Both the position numbers and the translations under genes were made by a program. Below are positions 12,037 through 22,902 of a stretch of 64,000 nt of DNA, piece by piece. Origin of the DNA: Sabellastarte sp. h YS-2021 (taxonomy: Eukaryota > Annelida > Polychaeta > Sabellida > Sabellidae); the NCBI GenBank assembly GCA_964017235.1, contig OZ024929.1:18163464-18227463 (forward strand), written 5' to 3'. The notes beneath the pieces are model-generated. The model ran no database searches and was not told the DNA's origin. It saw only the letters and a program-made list of their open reading frames with translations. The stretch's first letter is position 1. Every line of letters starts with the position of its first letter.

Positions 12037-13420
12037 ATGCCATCGAATCACAGGAAAACTCCATCCGGTAACAGAAAGAAGGCCACAGCTTCTGCCCGTG
12101 CTAGGGTGTCAACCAAGAAGATTTGGAAAAAGAATCACAATCAGGAGGGTTTCTTTCTTCATACTGGTGTTGTAAGTACTGTTTCCACATCTTTACCCCA
12201 ACAAGGTCCTTCATCCACAGGCATACAGGGCAGTGACGAAATTAGGCTATCTATGCTATCTGAAATCAAAGCTTCCAAACAACTACTATAACAGATCGGA
12301 TGACGAAACAGTAATCGTTAGTGTCACCTTCAGATTTTCAGTGTTATGCTCAATCCCAGGCGGTGGGTTTTTCACAAGGGTCTCAACACATACCGGCACC
12401 CTCTCACTCACATTATAACCACAGTCCCAGAGTAGCGCAAAACGTCTACACAACTGTTGCAACAGAAGCATTATGTCACACTGATAACTCTCCTCACATA
12501 CCCCACCATCAACAGTTTAATTCCAGGTGTCGTTATGACTGAATTACCTCGGGATGCAGTGTTGCCAAACTTGGAAGTCATGAGGCAGTTTCCTAATGTG
12601 TCACAAGCTATGTCTAATGTTGTAGCTTCCTATGACAACTAGGGCAGATAACAGGCTCTAGTCCAGGTCATTTCTGCTATGAAGGACGCAAGTTCAATTT
12701 CTTTTTCTGCAGTTAGGAACGCTTGGGCATGCTCAATGCACGAATTGGAGGAGGTTAATCTTACTTGGGGCGATTCCATGCCATGGGCCCTCAACAAATT
12801 AAGTACTTCACAGGTTTCAATGATTAATACCCAGTATGTATCTCAGAAGAAGTTTTGCAAATATTTCAATGATGGTTCTTGTTCGCATGACAGCCATCAG
12901 GGTCTTTACAAACATAACTGTAGTTTCTGTGGAAGGCAAGGACGTACAGTAAGCCATTTTGAAAGTAAATGTAACTTTAAAAAATAACAAACAAGAAAAA
13001 AGTGTTTCATCTTCTACCTAGGGGCAGGGTCAACCACCTGGACGTGTTAATTTTGTTACTGAGATGCCCAAGATGGCCACCAGAATAAGAGAGGTAGTGG
13101 GTGTGTATTAAACAGAATTGATAACAACCATGGTTATTTAGTAGGTGAACAGCAGGGTTCGAGCTTCTGTAACAGCAATTGCATTCCCATGAATACAGTT
13201 GACCAGATTGTTTCTTCAGCTGATTCAGTTAACTGGCGCTATGTTAATCTCCAATACACCAATTGGTACTGTTTTTCTTCAGAATCTGCTAATCATGTCC
13301 ATATTGTATTTGTTACTACTCAAACCATTCTCCAAGAAAAATTTTATTACTTAGTAGGTTCACAACAATTTGGCCCTGGTCAATTCTTTCATTGCGATTC
13401 AGTCCAACTCTGGGTTTGAA
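12037..13420 (+). pseudogene. DIRS-type element c: gag-like ORF1 with zinc finger, frameshifted
   Basis: It opens at ATG 12037 with a very basic N-terminus (NHRKTPSGNRKKATASARAR). The frame is lost near 12290. Pieces resume at 12540 (LPRDAVLPNLEVMRQFPNVS) and in the frame 12679-12987, which ends in the finger-like motif KFCKYFNDGSCSHD ... YKHNCSFCG ... ESKCNFK. This finger has the same layout as in the gags at 3275 and 60750, so a DIRS-type gag is the best call, but the N-terminal half belongs to a different family from the others in the window. A further short open stretch at 13189-13419 may be the start of pol. No RT follows; the copy is 3'-truncated. Confidence 0.6.
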
Positions 13421-13689
13421 TCTTCATAGATGGGCTGAGCTCAGATATGACCTTTTAACCTTCATGACCTCAACCAAACATATGACCTCTACACTCTCAC
13501 CTTCGGGTTTGAATCTTGTCTCACCTTTGCCAGGGTCAAGCTGACCTTGGCCATTCATAACTCATCTTGGTCAAACTGCATAGATAAACAGGATTCTGAC
13601 ATGTAATATTAAGAATTTTAAATAATGCAGACCAATCAAAGTTTTCCATGAATGGATAATACTCTATCCATTTATTTACAGCAGTAGGG
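13421..13689. other. Spacer rich in TGACCT half-sites
   Basis: No gene. Repeated TGACCTTTNACCTTCATGACCT-like words occur here, similar to those at 21.5 kb, 25.6-25.9 kb and 57.7 kb. They look like debris of a dispersed repeat. Confidence 0.35.
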
Positions 13690-15470
13690 TATTTTAAATT
13701 ATATTTTTTCTTAAATGAAGCATGTCATATAGCTCGTATTTGTCGTGTTTCTTGTCATTCAGTTTTTTTTCTTTCCGCTGGGAAGGTATTGAATAAATCA
13801 ATGAAATGTTGGGCAGAACTGGAATGCAGCATTCAAATTTTTCATTTAAATGCTCTTGAGAGAGCAACACATTATTATCAACAAGGTATATCAAGCGCAA
13901 TATTCCTTTGTTGTCAAAACATCAAAATCTTTCCCAAGGGGCATCCCACCAACTTGGATTAAAGTATTGTTACACAGTTTCTCTTGAAGGATTTCTATGT
14001 ATGAAGTGGGAGTCACTGTGGATATTTGATGCCTATATTTGAGTATCTGGCAAATCACTTCAAGGACTTCAAAAAAGGTCCTTGTGAACATCTGTTTTAT
14101 GTAACAAAATCTCCTAGTAGTTACCCTTAACATTTTCTTTGCAATGTGAGACCCACTATTTGCCAAATTTACTGAGTCTGCCAAATAAACACGCTTTATT
14201 TAGTTGACCTTTAGTGAAATAATAGTATTTTCAAAGCTGACCATTGTTAAACCCCTAAATTTAGTAGTATTCATTAGTACATCGTCTTTAACCTATGGTC
14301 TTTTATTTTGGTCCCATATAAAGCTAAATTGGGCCATGGTGGCAGAGTGGTAACACTTTTGCCTTCCACCTCTGAGGCCGGGGTCCGGTTCACGGCTCTA
14401 CCTCAAGTGGGAAAGCTGGTAGTTGCTTGCCGTTGGTCGGCAGTTTACAGTACAGAACCTTGACTAACTGTATGTACTGGTTTCCTATGCCCTTCCAACT
14501 ACCAGTCGTGATATGACCTGTACAATGTTGACAGCGACATAAAAACCCCAAACAAATAAAACATATAAAGCTAAAAAGCATTTGATGGATCTTTTTAATG
14601 AAGTGTTGAGGAGCATAAACCATGCTACTGAGTTTAGGCTTAAGTTTTAAGTTCATAACAACCATTATAACCATCAGTAAACCAAACCCCCAAAGCTTTA
14701 CAAGGGCCTTTCTTAATTTCACTTGATATTTCGTCACCCCAATTTACCTTGCCTTCAAGGGCAATAATTTCTATTTTATTTTTATTAAGTTTCAAACCTG
14801 AACACTTACCAAATATGCCAAGTCTGTTGAATACTAGTTTTATTGATGGCTCCTCTTGTAGAAATAAGGTGGTATCATAAGCTACTTTACTGATTTGGTG
14901 CTAGTTATTGTCTACAATGATATGTTTTATGTTTTTATTGAATCTAATATCTATTGCTAGTATTTCTAAAAGTAAAGATAACCATGCACTTTAGCAACAT
15001 TCCTGTCTGATGCCTCTATATAATATAAACATTTTTGCATGCTTTTCCATTGTTTGTAACCCAGTGTTCAGTGTTATTATACAGCAGCTTATCCACTGCT
15101 ACAAAATTATCACCAAAATTAAAAAACTCTAAGACATCTGAAGAGAAAAGACCAGTTTATTGAGTGAAAGGCTTTTTCAAAGTTCAGCAAAGGTAACAGT
15201 CCTGGAAGATGCGAGCTAGTGCTGAAATCAATCAAGGCTCTGATTGTACATACAACTTCACCAATATACCTATCCTTCATATAGCCAACTTGATCTGGAC
15301 ATGTAATTTTGATCAGAATAGTCTGTAAATGAGAAGCATAAGGTTTCCTCAAGGTGTTATAATCAGTGTTTAAGACACTAATTAGTCACCAATTTTTAAG
15401 CTGACACAAATTTTTATCTTTCTTAGGAACGAGAGTGATTGAGTGTTGAGCTATCTACCTTATTGGGTGA
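13690..15470 (-). pseudogene. L1/Tx1-like LINE remnant: RT and C-terminal domain
   Basis: Read on the minus strand. RT begins near 15440 with a degraded LKNWRLISVLNTDY block (the LKNWRPISLLN motif of this clade). DQVGYMKDRYIGE and PGLLPLLNFEKAFHSINW (the motif A region) come next, and LYNNTEHWVTNNG follows near 15050. Stops and frameshifts increase after that, and the YxDD region was not found. Past the SINE at 14329-14561, the C-terminal region resumes at 14185-13690 (LIQVGGMPLGKDF, then KGILRLIYLVDNN and LLSQEHLNEKFEC). That matches the usual KGI..INDLVD...FLS.EEL..KF pattern after a frameshift. The original endonuclease part is not visible. It is a dead, old copy. Confidence 0.75.
14329..14561 (+). 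mobile_element. SINE-A, full length, inside LINE remnant
   Basis: The tRNA-like head carries an A-box-like TGGCAGAGTGGTAACAC and a degenerate B box (GGGGTCCGGTTCACGG). The body follows (GTTGCTTGCCGTTGGTCGGC), and the 3' end is CGACATAAAAACCCCAAAC plus an A/T-rich tail. It is flanked by a 14-bp target duplication CATATAAAGCTAAA (14315-14328 and 14562-14575). Confidence 0.9.
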
Positions 15471-16020
15471 CCTTTTGCCCGTGTAAGGTAGATCTCATTC
15501 AAACAATCTGGGTTTCACAATGTTCATTCAGCAGGTATGTTGTGGAAGGATTAAGTGTGTCTCTGTTTTTTCTGCTCTCTTGATTTAAAAGATGAATCTG
15601 ATATTGTGAGTCCCCCTAAATCTTACACTTACAGTAGTCTCAAAGCACTTTATTTGCCATAGCATTAGCTTCATTTTCAAATTCAAAAATTTATTTATTC
15701 ATCAGATCAACATTAGCTTTATCCCTTAGTAAGCTAGAATCGAACTTGTAGACACTTCTACCTCGAATCTATCCAATGTTTACAGCAAAGTTAATTTCAA
15801 TCAAGCTATGAGCTGATTTAATATTTGGATGTATAAAGGATTTTATTTTTTAAAATTGTAGCTCTTGAGATACTAAGAACATGTCCAGTTTAGAAAGTGC
15901 CCAAGCATTGCTCACTTTATTTTACCAAGTATACCTGTGTGTGTTGGTATGTATAAGACGATATAGCGAATATGTTCAGATCTAAGTTGTCTGCCTCTTA
16001 ACTACTTATACTTTAGGGCT
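15471..16020. other. No gene recognised
   Basis: AT-rich DNA between the LINE remnant and the 386-bp direct repeat. It may include further decayed LINE sequence upstream of RT, but nothing readable. Confidence 0.4.
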
Positions 16021-16569
16021 TGGGTGAAATGTACTCCTTCATAACTTTTAACTTATATGCCCTCATGTAGGGCTTCAGTACACTTTAATTCATATCAGTT
16101 AGGGTCACCTTTCCATAAGGCACTCTATTATCTTCAAAATTGTCCTTAAGTTAACCTTAACTCTCCTCCTTTCCTTTTGTTAAGGTAGTCTAAACTGTGC
16201 CTCAGTTAAGGTGACCCTATGTGTAACTATTGAATTGCTTGGTTTGTAAATACAACTAGGTCCTCAGTGGCCTAGTGGTTAGCAAGTTTGGCATCTAATC
16301 ATAGGCTGTCACCTCTGTGGGTTCGAGTCCCACAAGTGGCAATTCTGAGGACCTGTCCCAATATGACCCTGGCTGTTGAACGGGACGTAAAACCCCAACT
16401 TTGACTTTGTAAATACAACTAGTGTAGACATGTGTTATTAATGATTAATAAAACTTTATAACCGCAATGCTGTTTTGACCTTTGTCCTCATCCTCAAGGT
16501 CATATGGGGTCAACGAGCCGGATGACTTCTTTCTATTAATTCACTTGGCCACTGGTACTCAAGGAACTG
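16021..16569. repeat. LTR-like direct repeat, left copy (386 bp, split by SINE-B)
   Basis: Without the SINE and one target duplication (163 bp) this copy is exactly 386 bp, the same length as the right copy at 18473-18858, with only about four base differences. It begins TGGGTGAAATG and ends AGGAACTG, so it lacks the CA end of a typical LTR. It contains a short inverted repeat (AGGGTCACCT at 16101 and AGGTGACCCT at 16209) suggesting an older MITE embedded before duplication. No target duplication flanks the pair. Confidence 0.85.
16260..16405 (+). mobile_element. SINE-B, full length, inside left direct repeat
   Basis: Pol III-type internal promoter boxes are intact: TGGCCTAGTGGTTAGC (A box) and GGTTCGAGTCC (B box). 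The 3' end reads GGGACGTAAAACCCCAAC then TTTGACTTTG. The 17-bp target duplication TTTGTAAATACAACTAG is perfect (16243-16259 and 16406-16422). The right direct repeat has the empty site. Confidence 0.95.
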
Positions 16570-16600
16570 TGGGGATATGGCCACCTTATGGCCATAACCT

Positions 16601-16698
16601 TCAGTTCTGGTACCAGTCTAAAATAATGCATTGTGGTTCTTAATGCTTCATTGCCTGTGACTATAAAAGCCAGCTTTCATTTGAATTTCGCGCCACAC
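16601..16698 (+). promoter_or_regulatory. TATA-containing module shared with DIRS element d (copy 1)
   Basis: TCAGTTCTGGTACCAG, AATAATGCATTGTGG, CTATAAAAGCCAGC and CGCGCCAC occur in this order, as at 19547-19642. TATAAAAG lies at 16662-16669. It is probably the promoter end of a DIRS-type element whose coding part is missing here. Confidence 0.55.
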
Positions 16699-17778
16699 TC
16701 TTGGATTCGAACAAAACACATCAAAAATTTAACCCACCCTATGTAGTATCCCATCCCCATGTCTATACATGAATTCATGTGGTACCAATTGTATGTCATG
16801 TGTTGCAGGTGTTGGAAGACACTGTATTGTTGAATCTGGTACTCAGTTGTATTTACTGTATTTGCAGGTACCAGGATACACTTCAAGCAGAACAGCTTGG
16901 TTGGAGCAAGGCCATGCTGCTGCTACCAGAGCAAGCTTGCTGTTAGGTTGTGATTCCATCTGAGTGCTTGGGCTTATTAAGCCCAAATGTAAACAGTGCT
17001 TGGCTCATGTCCACCATTTAATGGTCAGTTGATTAGCTCTACCGTTACTGGCTCTGAGTCTAAGGTTGAGATGGACTAGGGGCTGTACTGCTCAGTTCCT
17101 TTAGGGCGGCTCTGAGTCTTTGAGAGGGAGCTCCTTGGGTAGCAGGAGCAGTTGGGTATAACCCTGGTGTAAGCTATTTCAATTTCTCGAATGGACTTGA
17201 CTAAATTCCCACAGTACAGTGGCTCAAACTTATTGATTGATAAAAGTTAGCGTAATTGGTCTTGCTCAGCCAAGAGTATGTATTATCTTTATGTCGAATT
17301 GTGATGGTGTGGCTTACATTGTGTTTTAGTCAATCATGTTTCAGTCAATCATGTCACTAGTTGATCACATTACCTGGCACAGTGACTGTTACTGCCACTC
17401 CACTGTTGTAATGTACCACTCAGTATCGAGTGTATGTTTTAGGTAACTGAGTATAATTGCTTTGAATTAGCGTGTTACAATGAGTTGAAGTGTACTTCTA
17501 TTACTGATGTGTTGCATAAATGAGGGTAGCATGTGTTGGGCCCAGGCTGTCCGACAGCCGCCTAGGACCCGTCGTTGTGTACATGTAAGTTTAATTTTCT
17601 ATTGTCACTTCATTATGCGCCCCAATGAAGCAGTGCTCGCTCGGGGCTGGTGTGACAGTGTTCAGCTAGTTAGCCATTGCTGTATTGATCACATCCTGAG
17701 AACTACTTCTGTGTCGTCTTTAGTATGAATTGAATGCCTACTTACTGTAAATGGTGTGGTTGTCGTAGATTTCTTTCA

Positions 17779-18349
17779 TTACTTGTCTTTCAGAGGGATT
17801 AAAAAATTTTATGTTAGGATTGTTGTGACTTACTCTGAAATCAGTGTATATTAACTTTAATTATCATCTGCTAATTACTTGTAATTATCTTAGTCCATAT
17901 TGTTGTTTTAGTCAGTAACTATTTCATATTTCTTGTAAAGGGTTACTGCAGTACTGCCATAACGGTTCTTGCATATTCGCCTTCAGTTGTGTCCTTGTTT
18001 CAAGTTGAGTATAATGTTGAATTTAATTTTGACAAGATATTAAACATTGCTGATGAATTCACATTACTTGTACTGCAAAAGGATTAAAGGTTTATGTTAA
18101 GACTTGTTGTGATTTACTCTGAAATAAGTTTGTATGTAACTGTAATTATCATTTGCTAGTTACTAAGTAATTATTTTAGTCCATACTGTTGTTCTAGTTA
18201 GTAACTATTTTACACTTCTTGTAGAGGGTTTACTTCAGTACTGGTATAACTGTTTACTATTCGCCTTTAGCTAAGTCCATGTTTTCAAGTTCACCATAAT
18301 GTTAAATCAATTCTTGAAACATAGTAACCCATTGCTGATGAATTCACAT
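17779..18349. repeat. 285-bp tandem duplication
   Basis: Unit 1 (17779-18063) and unit 2 (18064-18349) align from TTACTTGT to GCTGATGAATTCACAT with moderate divergence. Both hold a TTATGTTA...CTTGTTGTGA or similar start, a TAATTATCAT.TGCTA.TTACT segment and TTGCTGATGAATTCACA at the end. Confidence 0.85.
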
Positions 18350-18472
18350 GGTGTATCGCTATATAGTCTTATCCAAGTTTTATAAAACTTCGTTTTAAAA
18401 CATTATGTGTTCTAGTCAGATTTTATAGCATTTTCAGTGATGTTAAACAATCTATAGTTTGTAATGTTCACA

Positions 18473-18858
18473 TGGGTGAAATGTACTCCTTCATAACTTT
18501 TAACTTATATGCCCTCATGTAGGGCTTCAGTACACTTTAATTCATATCAGTTAGGGTCACCTTTCCATAAGGCACTCTATTATCTTCAAAATTGTCCTTA
18601 AGTTAACCTTAACTCTCCTCCTTTCCTTTTGTTAAGGTAGTCTAAACTGTGCCTCAGTTAAGGTGACCCTATGTGTAACTATTGAATTGCTGGGTTTGTA
18701 AATACAACTAGTGTAGACATGTGTTATTAATGATTAATAAAACTTTATAACCGCAATGCTGTTTTGACCTTTGTCCTCATCCTCAAGGTCATATGGGGTC
18801 AACGAGCCGGCTGACTTCTTTCCATTAATTCACTTGGCCACTGGTACTCGAGGAACTG
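18473..18858. repeat. LTR-like direct repeat, right copy (386 bp, unoccupied SINE site)
   Basis: Nearly identical to 16021-16569 minus its SINE. It carries the pre-insertion site TTTGTAAATACAACTAG at about 18695-18711. It shares the internal AGGGTCACCT / AGGTGACCCT inverted pair. Confidence 0.9.
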
Positions 18859-19405
18859 ATCACATAAGTTAAATTCGCACAGTAGGTCTTGTAGTATTAC
18901 TGAAATTTCTGAATTTTTCTCACAGGTATTTATCTAATGCCGTGTTCATATAAGTGTAAAGATAGCCCCTATTTTTTACATAAAAACTTGTATAAATGGT
19001 CCCTAATGAAGAAGCACATATTTTATTCAGGCTTCCCTTTGTTGGTGCGTATAAATTAACCCATACAAATTCAGAGTAGTTAATAAAATATGTAAAATCA
19101 AAGATTCTGTCAAATTACCTTAATGCCCCTCTTCCACCAAAACATTAATCCCTGATTGGTACTGGGACCATTAATCCTTAAAAGTCTGTGAAAAAAATCT
19201 GAAAAATGGGCGGAAAATGGAATCTTGATCCAGGTGAACGATCAAGCACAGATTGTCCTCAGGAAGCCTTAGGGAGCCTCAGACATCCTCAGACAAGTCA
19301 TAATCATTCCCCGACTATGAGGCAATTAAGTCACTTTTGTGATTGGTTTCAACCACAATCCTGTCGTGGATATACCGACTAGGTCTCAGACTGGTGTGAG
19401 GCTTC

Positions 19406-19507
19406 TTCAGTCCTCCTGAGACTAGTAACAGATTTCTAGTCCAGCAATGGGCGATTCTTCAGTCCTCCTGAGACTAGTAACAGATTTCTAGCCCAGCAAT
19501 GGGCGAT
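19406..19507. repeat. 52-bp tandem repeat, two units
   Basis: TTCAGTCCTCCTGAGACTAG...CCAGCAATGGGCGAT is present twice with one mismatch. It lies directly upstream of the DIRS d promoter module. Confidence 0.95.
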
Positions 19508-19546
19508 TTTGTTATGGTCTGGGACTAAGTTTAAAGTTTATACCTT

Positions 19547-19642
19547 TCAGTTCTGTTACCAGACTAGAATAATGCATTGTGGATCGTCATGGTTAATGGT
19601 TCAAACTATAAAAGACAGCCTTTGTGTAATATTGGCGCCACG
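19547..19642 (+). promoter_or_regulatory. TATA module upstream of DIRS element d gag
   Basis: TCAGTTCTGTTACCAG, AATAATGCATTGTGGATC, TATAAAAG (19607-19614) and GGCGCCAC stand about 120-215 bp before the gag ATG at 19763. Conservation with the module at 16601-16698 supports a real promoter or terminal-repeat function. Confidence 0.6.
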
Positions 19643-19762
19643 TTCGAGGAGAATACATGTTTTGAACTGAGCTAATATTTTATCATTTAGTTTACATATT
19701 TTACATTATATTTTGTTCTATTTTATCTTTTATTTTTTTCTTGCTCAGTTCATTGTTTAAAA

Positions 19763-21437
19763 ATGCCTAAAGTATTCTACTGTTCAAAATGCACAGATGA
19801 ACATCCCCGGCCAGTGGGAAAGAAATGCGTGATACAGCAGGTGAGTCCTGTTCTAGTGCTGATGAGGTAGCTGCACCCCCTTCCCCATCTAAACAAATTA
19901 CAACTTCTAATCAGATTTTACGCCAATTACGGGTATTAGGTGAAAATATGGATTCTATGGATAAGCAGGTGCAGCGTACCAAGGTTGCATTAGAACAGGA
20001 CAGCTCACATGTAAGTCTGGCTCACACTAGTTTCCACAAAAATCTGAATCAAGCTACAGTATCACATGGCAGCGGTATGGCAAGTAATGAGCCTGAGAGT
20101 GTAGTCCCCTCAATGGAATATTTGGGGATTAACGAATCACTTCAAAATGAACTTGAAAGGAGTTTGGCAGATCTCAGAAATGAGGCAGCAACCAAAGCTC
20201 GGGTTAAGTCCCAGAGGGGTGGCCCTGGGGAGATAACTGTTAAAAAATCTGTAGACTGGCTCCAGCATTTTATTTTAACTGGAACCCATAAGACCAGACC
20301 CAGCTATGACTATCTCACTATTACCCAGTGGGTTTCCGGTTTCGTGAGGTGTATTCAAAAAGAGAAATCTGAAAATGTGAGAGCTTCCATGTTAGTTTAT
20401 TTATTTGGGGTTTTACCTCGCTTTCAACACTGTACAGGTCATATCACGACGGGTAGTTGGAAGGGCAGAGGAAACCAGTATATATAGTTCGCTAGGGTCC
20501 ATGTTAGATTATTTTGGCAATTTAATGGAAGATGCCTCTGATTTTTCGTGGGATTCTACCAAAGTATGCCATGCCATACTTTTGATAAACATGAAAGCTG
20601 ATAGAATTTCTGATAGAATTTCATAGAATGAGACTGAATTCGCAGGGCCCATGCCCAGAGACATGTTACTGCTGCTAGTGCTTCTGCCACACGTTCTTTC
20701 ATCAAAAAATTAAAAAATACACAAGTTAAAAATGGTTTGAATTGCAGTGGTTAAACATCAGAATGTAGGACATAGTAAATGTATTGAAAAGTATTATGAC
20801 AGCATTGTTGACATGTGCCATGCAAATCGTTTTGCAGTCTTACAAACTTCGGACAGTGATAGTGTTAACAGTAATAAATCTATCAGTACTGTTGTAGAAG
20901 ATGCTTGTAAGACTGACTGTCAGTCGGGTGATACTGTCAAGATTTACAATGGTAAGCAGGGCAGATACAAAGGTAAGCAAATTTCTGACATATATACTGC
21001 AAACTGTCGACAAGTCGTTGTCTGACAGTAATGTAAACGTAAAAAGTAACTGTCATATTTCCCCCCAGCCACCAAATAAATCCCAGAATGAAACTGTTGA
21101 TTCAAAAACAAGTACTGTAGGCGAGACTGGGGAACTGGGGGAGGGTGATAAGTATGCGTTGGAAATCAACACAGTATTGAAAGGTGAAAAAATACATTTA
21201 GCAAAAGAAAGTACAGCAAACAAAGAATTTCTGAACCAAAATCAACCTCTCTTTGGCTTTATTCCTATTTATGTAGGTAACACAGTAACACTGTGTGCAA
21301 AGATATTTTGTCATTGCATGAGAGGTGCAAAGCCACAGATAGACCCAATTATGAAGGTTCCTGTTTATTCAAAGCTTAATTATGAGAAATGGTCTCAGTA
21401 CCTTGAAGATTATTGGGGCTGGCAACTATTAGTTTAA
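19763..21437 (+). pseudogene. DIRS-type element d: gag plus start of pol, truncated before RT
   Basis: Gag opens at 19763 with a Cys-rich head (VFYCSKCTDEHPRPVGKKC) and changes frame at about 19822 to the frame 19825-20487. That frame contains KARVKSQRGGPGEITV and a TITQWVSGFVRC block matching gag of element i (KVKSQRGGQVDV; TMPQWLAGFCRT). A SINE at 20396-20497 cuts the frame. Gag resumes as LDYFGNLMEDASDFSWDSTK and decays near 20640. Pieces at 20747-21437 end in the pre-RT block (KPQIDPIMKVPVYSKLNYEK ...YLEDYWGWQLL). Sequence similarity stops there, so RT, RNase H and recombinase are absent. Confidence 0.75.
20396..20497 (-). mobile_element. SINE-A, 5'-truncated, inserted in DIRS d gag
   Basis: Antisense 3' half of SINE-A (TGGGGTTTTACCTCGCTTTCAACACTG complement of the tail, then CCAGTATATA). 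The 10-bp target duplication TCCATGTTAG is at 20386-20395 and 20498-20507. Removing it rejoins the gag reading frame at the duplication, showing gag was coding-like when hit. Confidence 0.9.
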
Positions 21438-21699
21438 TATTTTTCTCTGTGAATAAAAGTATAAATTTCGTACATTTAGTTATATATCATGAGGTTCAAA
21501 TCTGTCATTGTGTCAGGGTCAGATATGATCTTTGACCTTATGTGACCTTTATATGTTGTTTGACATTTAGGTCCTAACTTGACACATGGCCCCTAGTCAC
21601 ACTGAAAATAAGCTCATTAGCTAGAACTTTTATGTGATACTACATAATACAATCACAATAAAGATTTCACAAAAATATTTAACCCTTTTGCTTTATATA
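21438..21699. other. Spacer with TGACCT words and an AT run
   Basis: No gene. Contains TGATCTTTGACCTTATGTGACCT and a short (AT)n. Confidence 0.4.
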
Positions 21700-22780
21700 T
21701 ATATATGTTAAATCTTGTCTGGCAAAGACCCTACATGCTTGTCTGGTAGGAAATACTTTCAGAATAAACCATTCATAGGAAAGTGTACTTATGGACTCAA
21801 TTTAGGTAAATGGTCTCAAATCCCTTTTAGGGAGTGTCTATCAAATCTAAAAGTCTTTATGTTCTAAAGCAATTGGATCCCATGCAAGCCCTGTTTACAT
21901 TAAACAAATTGGTGAATCATGATTAAGGAAATTATTAAAAACAAAGCTCATTTTTATCAGCTTGTTATCATCATCAGTTCATAATCACACACTTTTCTAA
22001 GAAATACGAGTGTTTTAGAAATACATTCTGTGGTGGAGCTTTGTTAATCCTGTCAATTTTTGAGAAAGCAGAGACTGCAGATATTCAGGGTTCTAAACCT
22101 GAGCACACTCTGGCCGCACCTTTACTTTTGGCTGTCCATAGATTAAATTGTTGAAATTCTAAATTCAGGGGATCTTGGGGGGAGATATTAGACTTATGAC
22201 TTGCTGAGTAATTTGTCTGAATATGCCAGTAATACGGGTATATTACATAGTCTATTTGTAGAATAGGTTTGAGAAAACGTGGTATATGACACAGTGTATA
22301 AAGACTTAAGATCTTGTGGGTTGAGCACTTTGGGTTAGATTTTGTTTTTGATTTCTAGATTGCTGGAAGGGTGAGATAAGCATTTTACTTTGTCGTAGTT
22401 GTTATTTGAAAACCTTGTACATAATTCAATGGTCGGTCTATTTTTTTTGTCTTAGGGAAGATTTTTATGGTAAATTTGGTTGCAACTTGAGCCAAAATTC
22501 ACCTGAGAGACCTTAATTACTTTGGTTGTTAATTTGGCACAAAATTAATGCAAACAAAACCAGTCCAATGGGTAGTTATTCTGGGTCAGTGATACAAAAA
22601 TAAAACATTGTAAACCATATCTTGATTGGCCATGCCAAAATTAGAATAGAAATTACATTACCACCACTTAATAAGCGCCCCTCCCAAATCCAAGAAGCTA
22701 AATAAGAATAATAATTGAGGTCTACAATATTTTACATAACTTCTGCCATTAAAGTTCTTCCATTTTAAAACCACTGTTCC
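21700..22780. repeat. Dispersed repeat R1, copy 1 (unknown type)
   Basis: Collinear with about 51540-52720. Shared words include GGCAA, GGTCTCAAA, CTATCAAATCTAAAA, GATCC..TGCAAGCCCT, CTTTGTT..TCCTGTCAAT, CCTGAGCACAC.CTGGCC and TTGGTTGTTAGTTTGGCA-like text. It shows no convincing open frame, terminal repeats or tRNA-like head, so the type of element is unknown. Its left edge meets the truncation point of DIRS d and its right edge meets DIRS e. Confidence 0.65.
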
Positions 22781-22902
22781 ACTGTCATGACTAAATGCAA
22801 GACCTAGTCTATTTTTAATTTGAGGTACTGTTACTTGTGTACCAAACTTATTTCATTTTTTTACCATTGCTCACTTGTCATGACTTAACTCAGAAGCACA
22901 GA

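Larger units (their letters stand above)
16570..18472. mobile_element. Non-coding core between the 386-bp direct repeats
   Basis: About 1.9 kb lies between the repeats. There is no open frame longer than about 75 codons and no recognised protein. It contains the TATA module at 16601-16698 and a 285-bp tandem duplication at 17779-18349. With its direct repeats it resembles a non-autonomous terminal-repeat retroelement, but missing TG...CA ends, primer-binding site and target duplication leave this open. Confidence 0.4.

Noticed and set aside
14345-14420. tRNA gene (A and B boxes, cloverleaf-like text), also at 16260, 46950 and 58527
   Set aside because: The tRNA-like head continues into the same body and tail each time, with target duplications; these are SINE heads, not tRNA genes.
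16021-18858. Ordinary Gypsy or Copia LTR retrotransposon
   Set aside because: No gag-pol between the repeats, no TG...CA ends, no target duplication seen.
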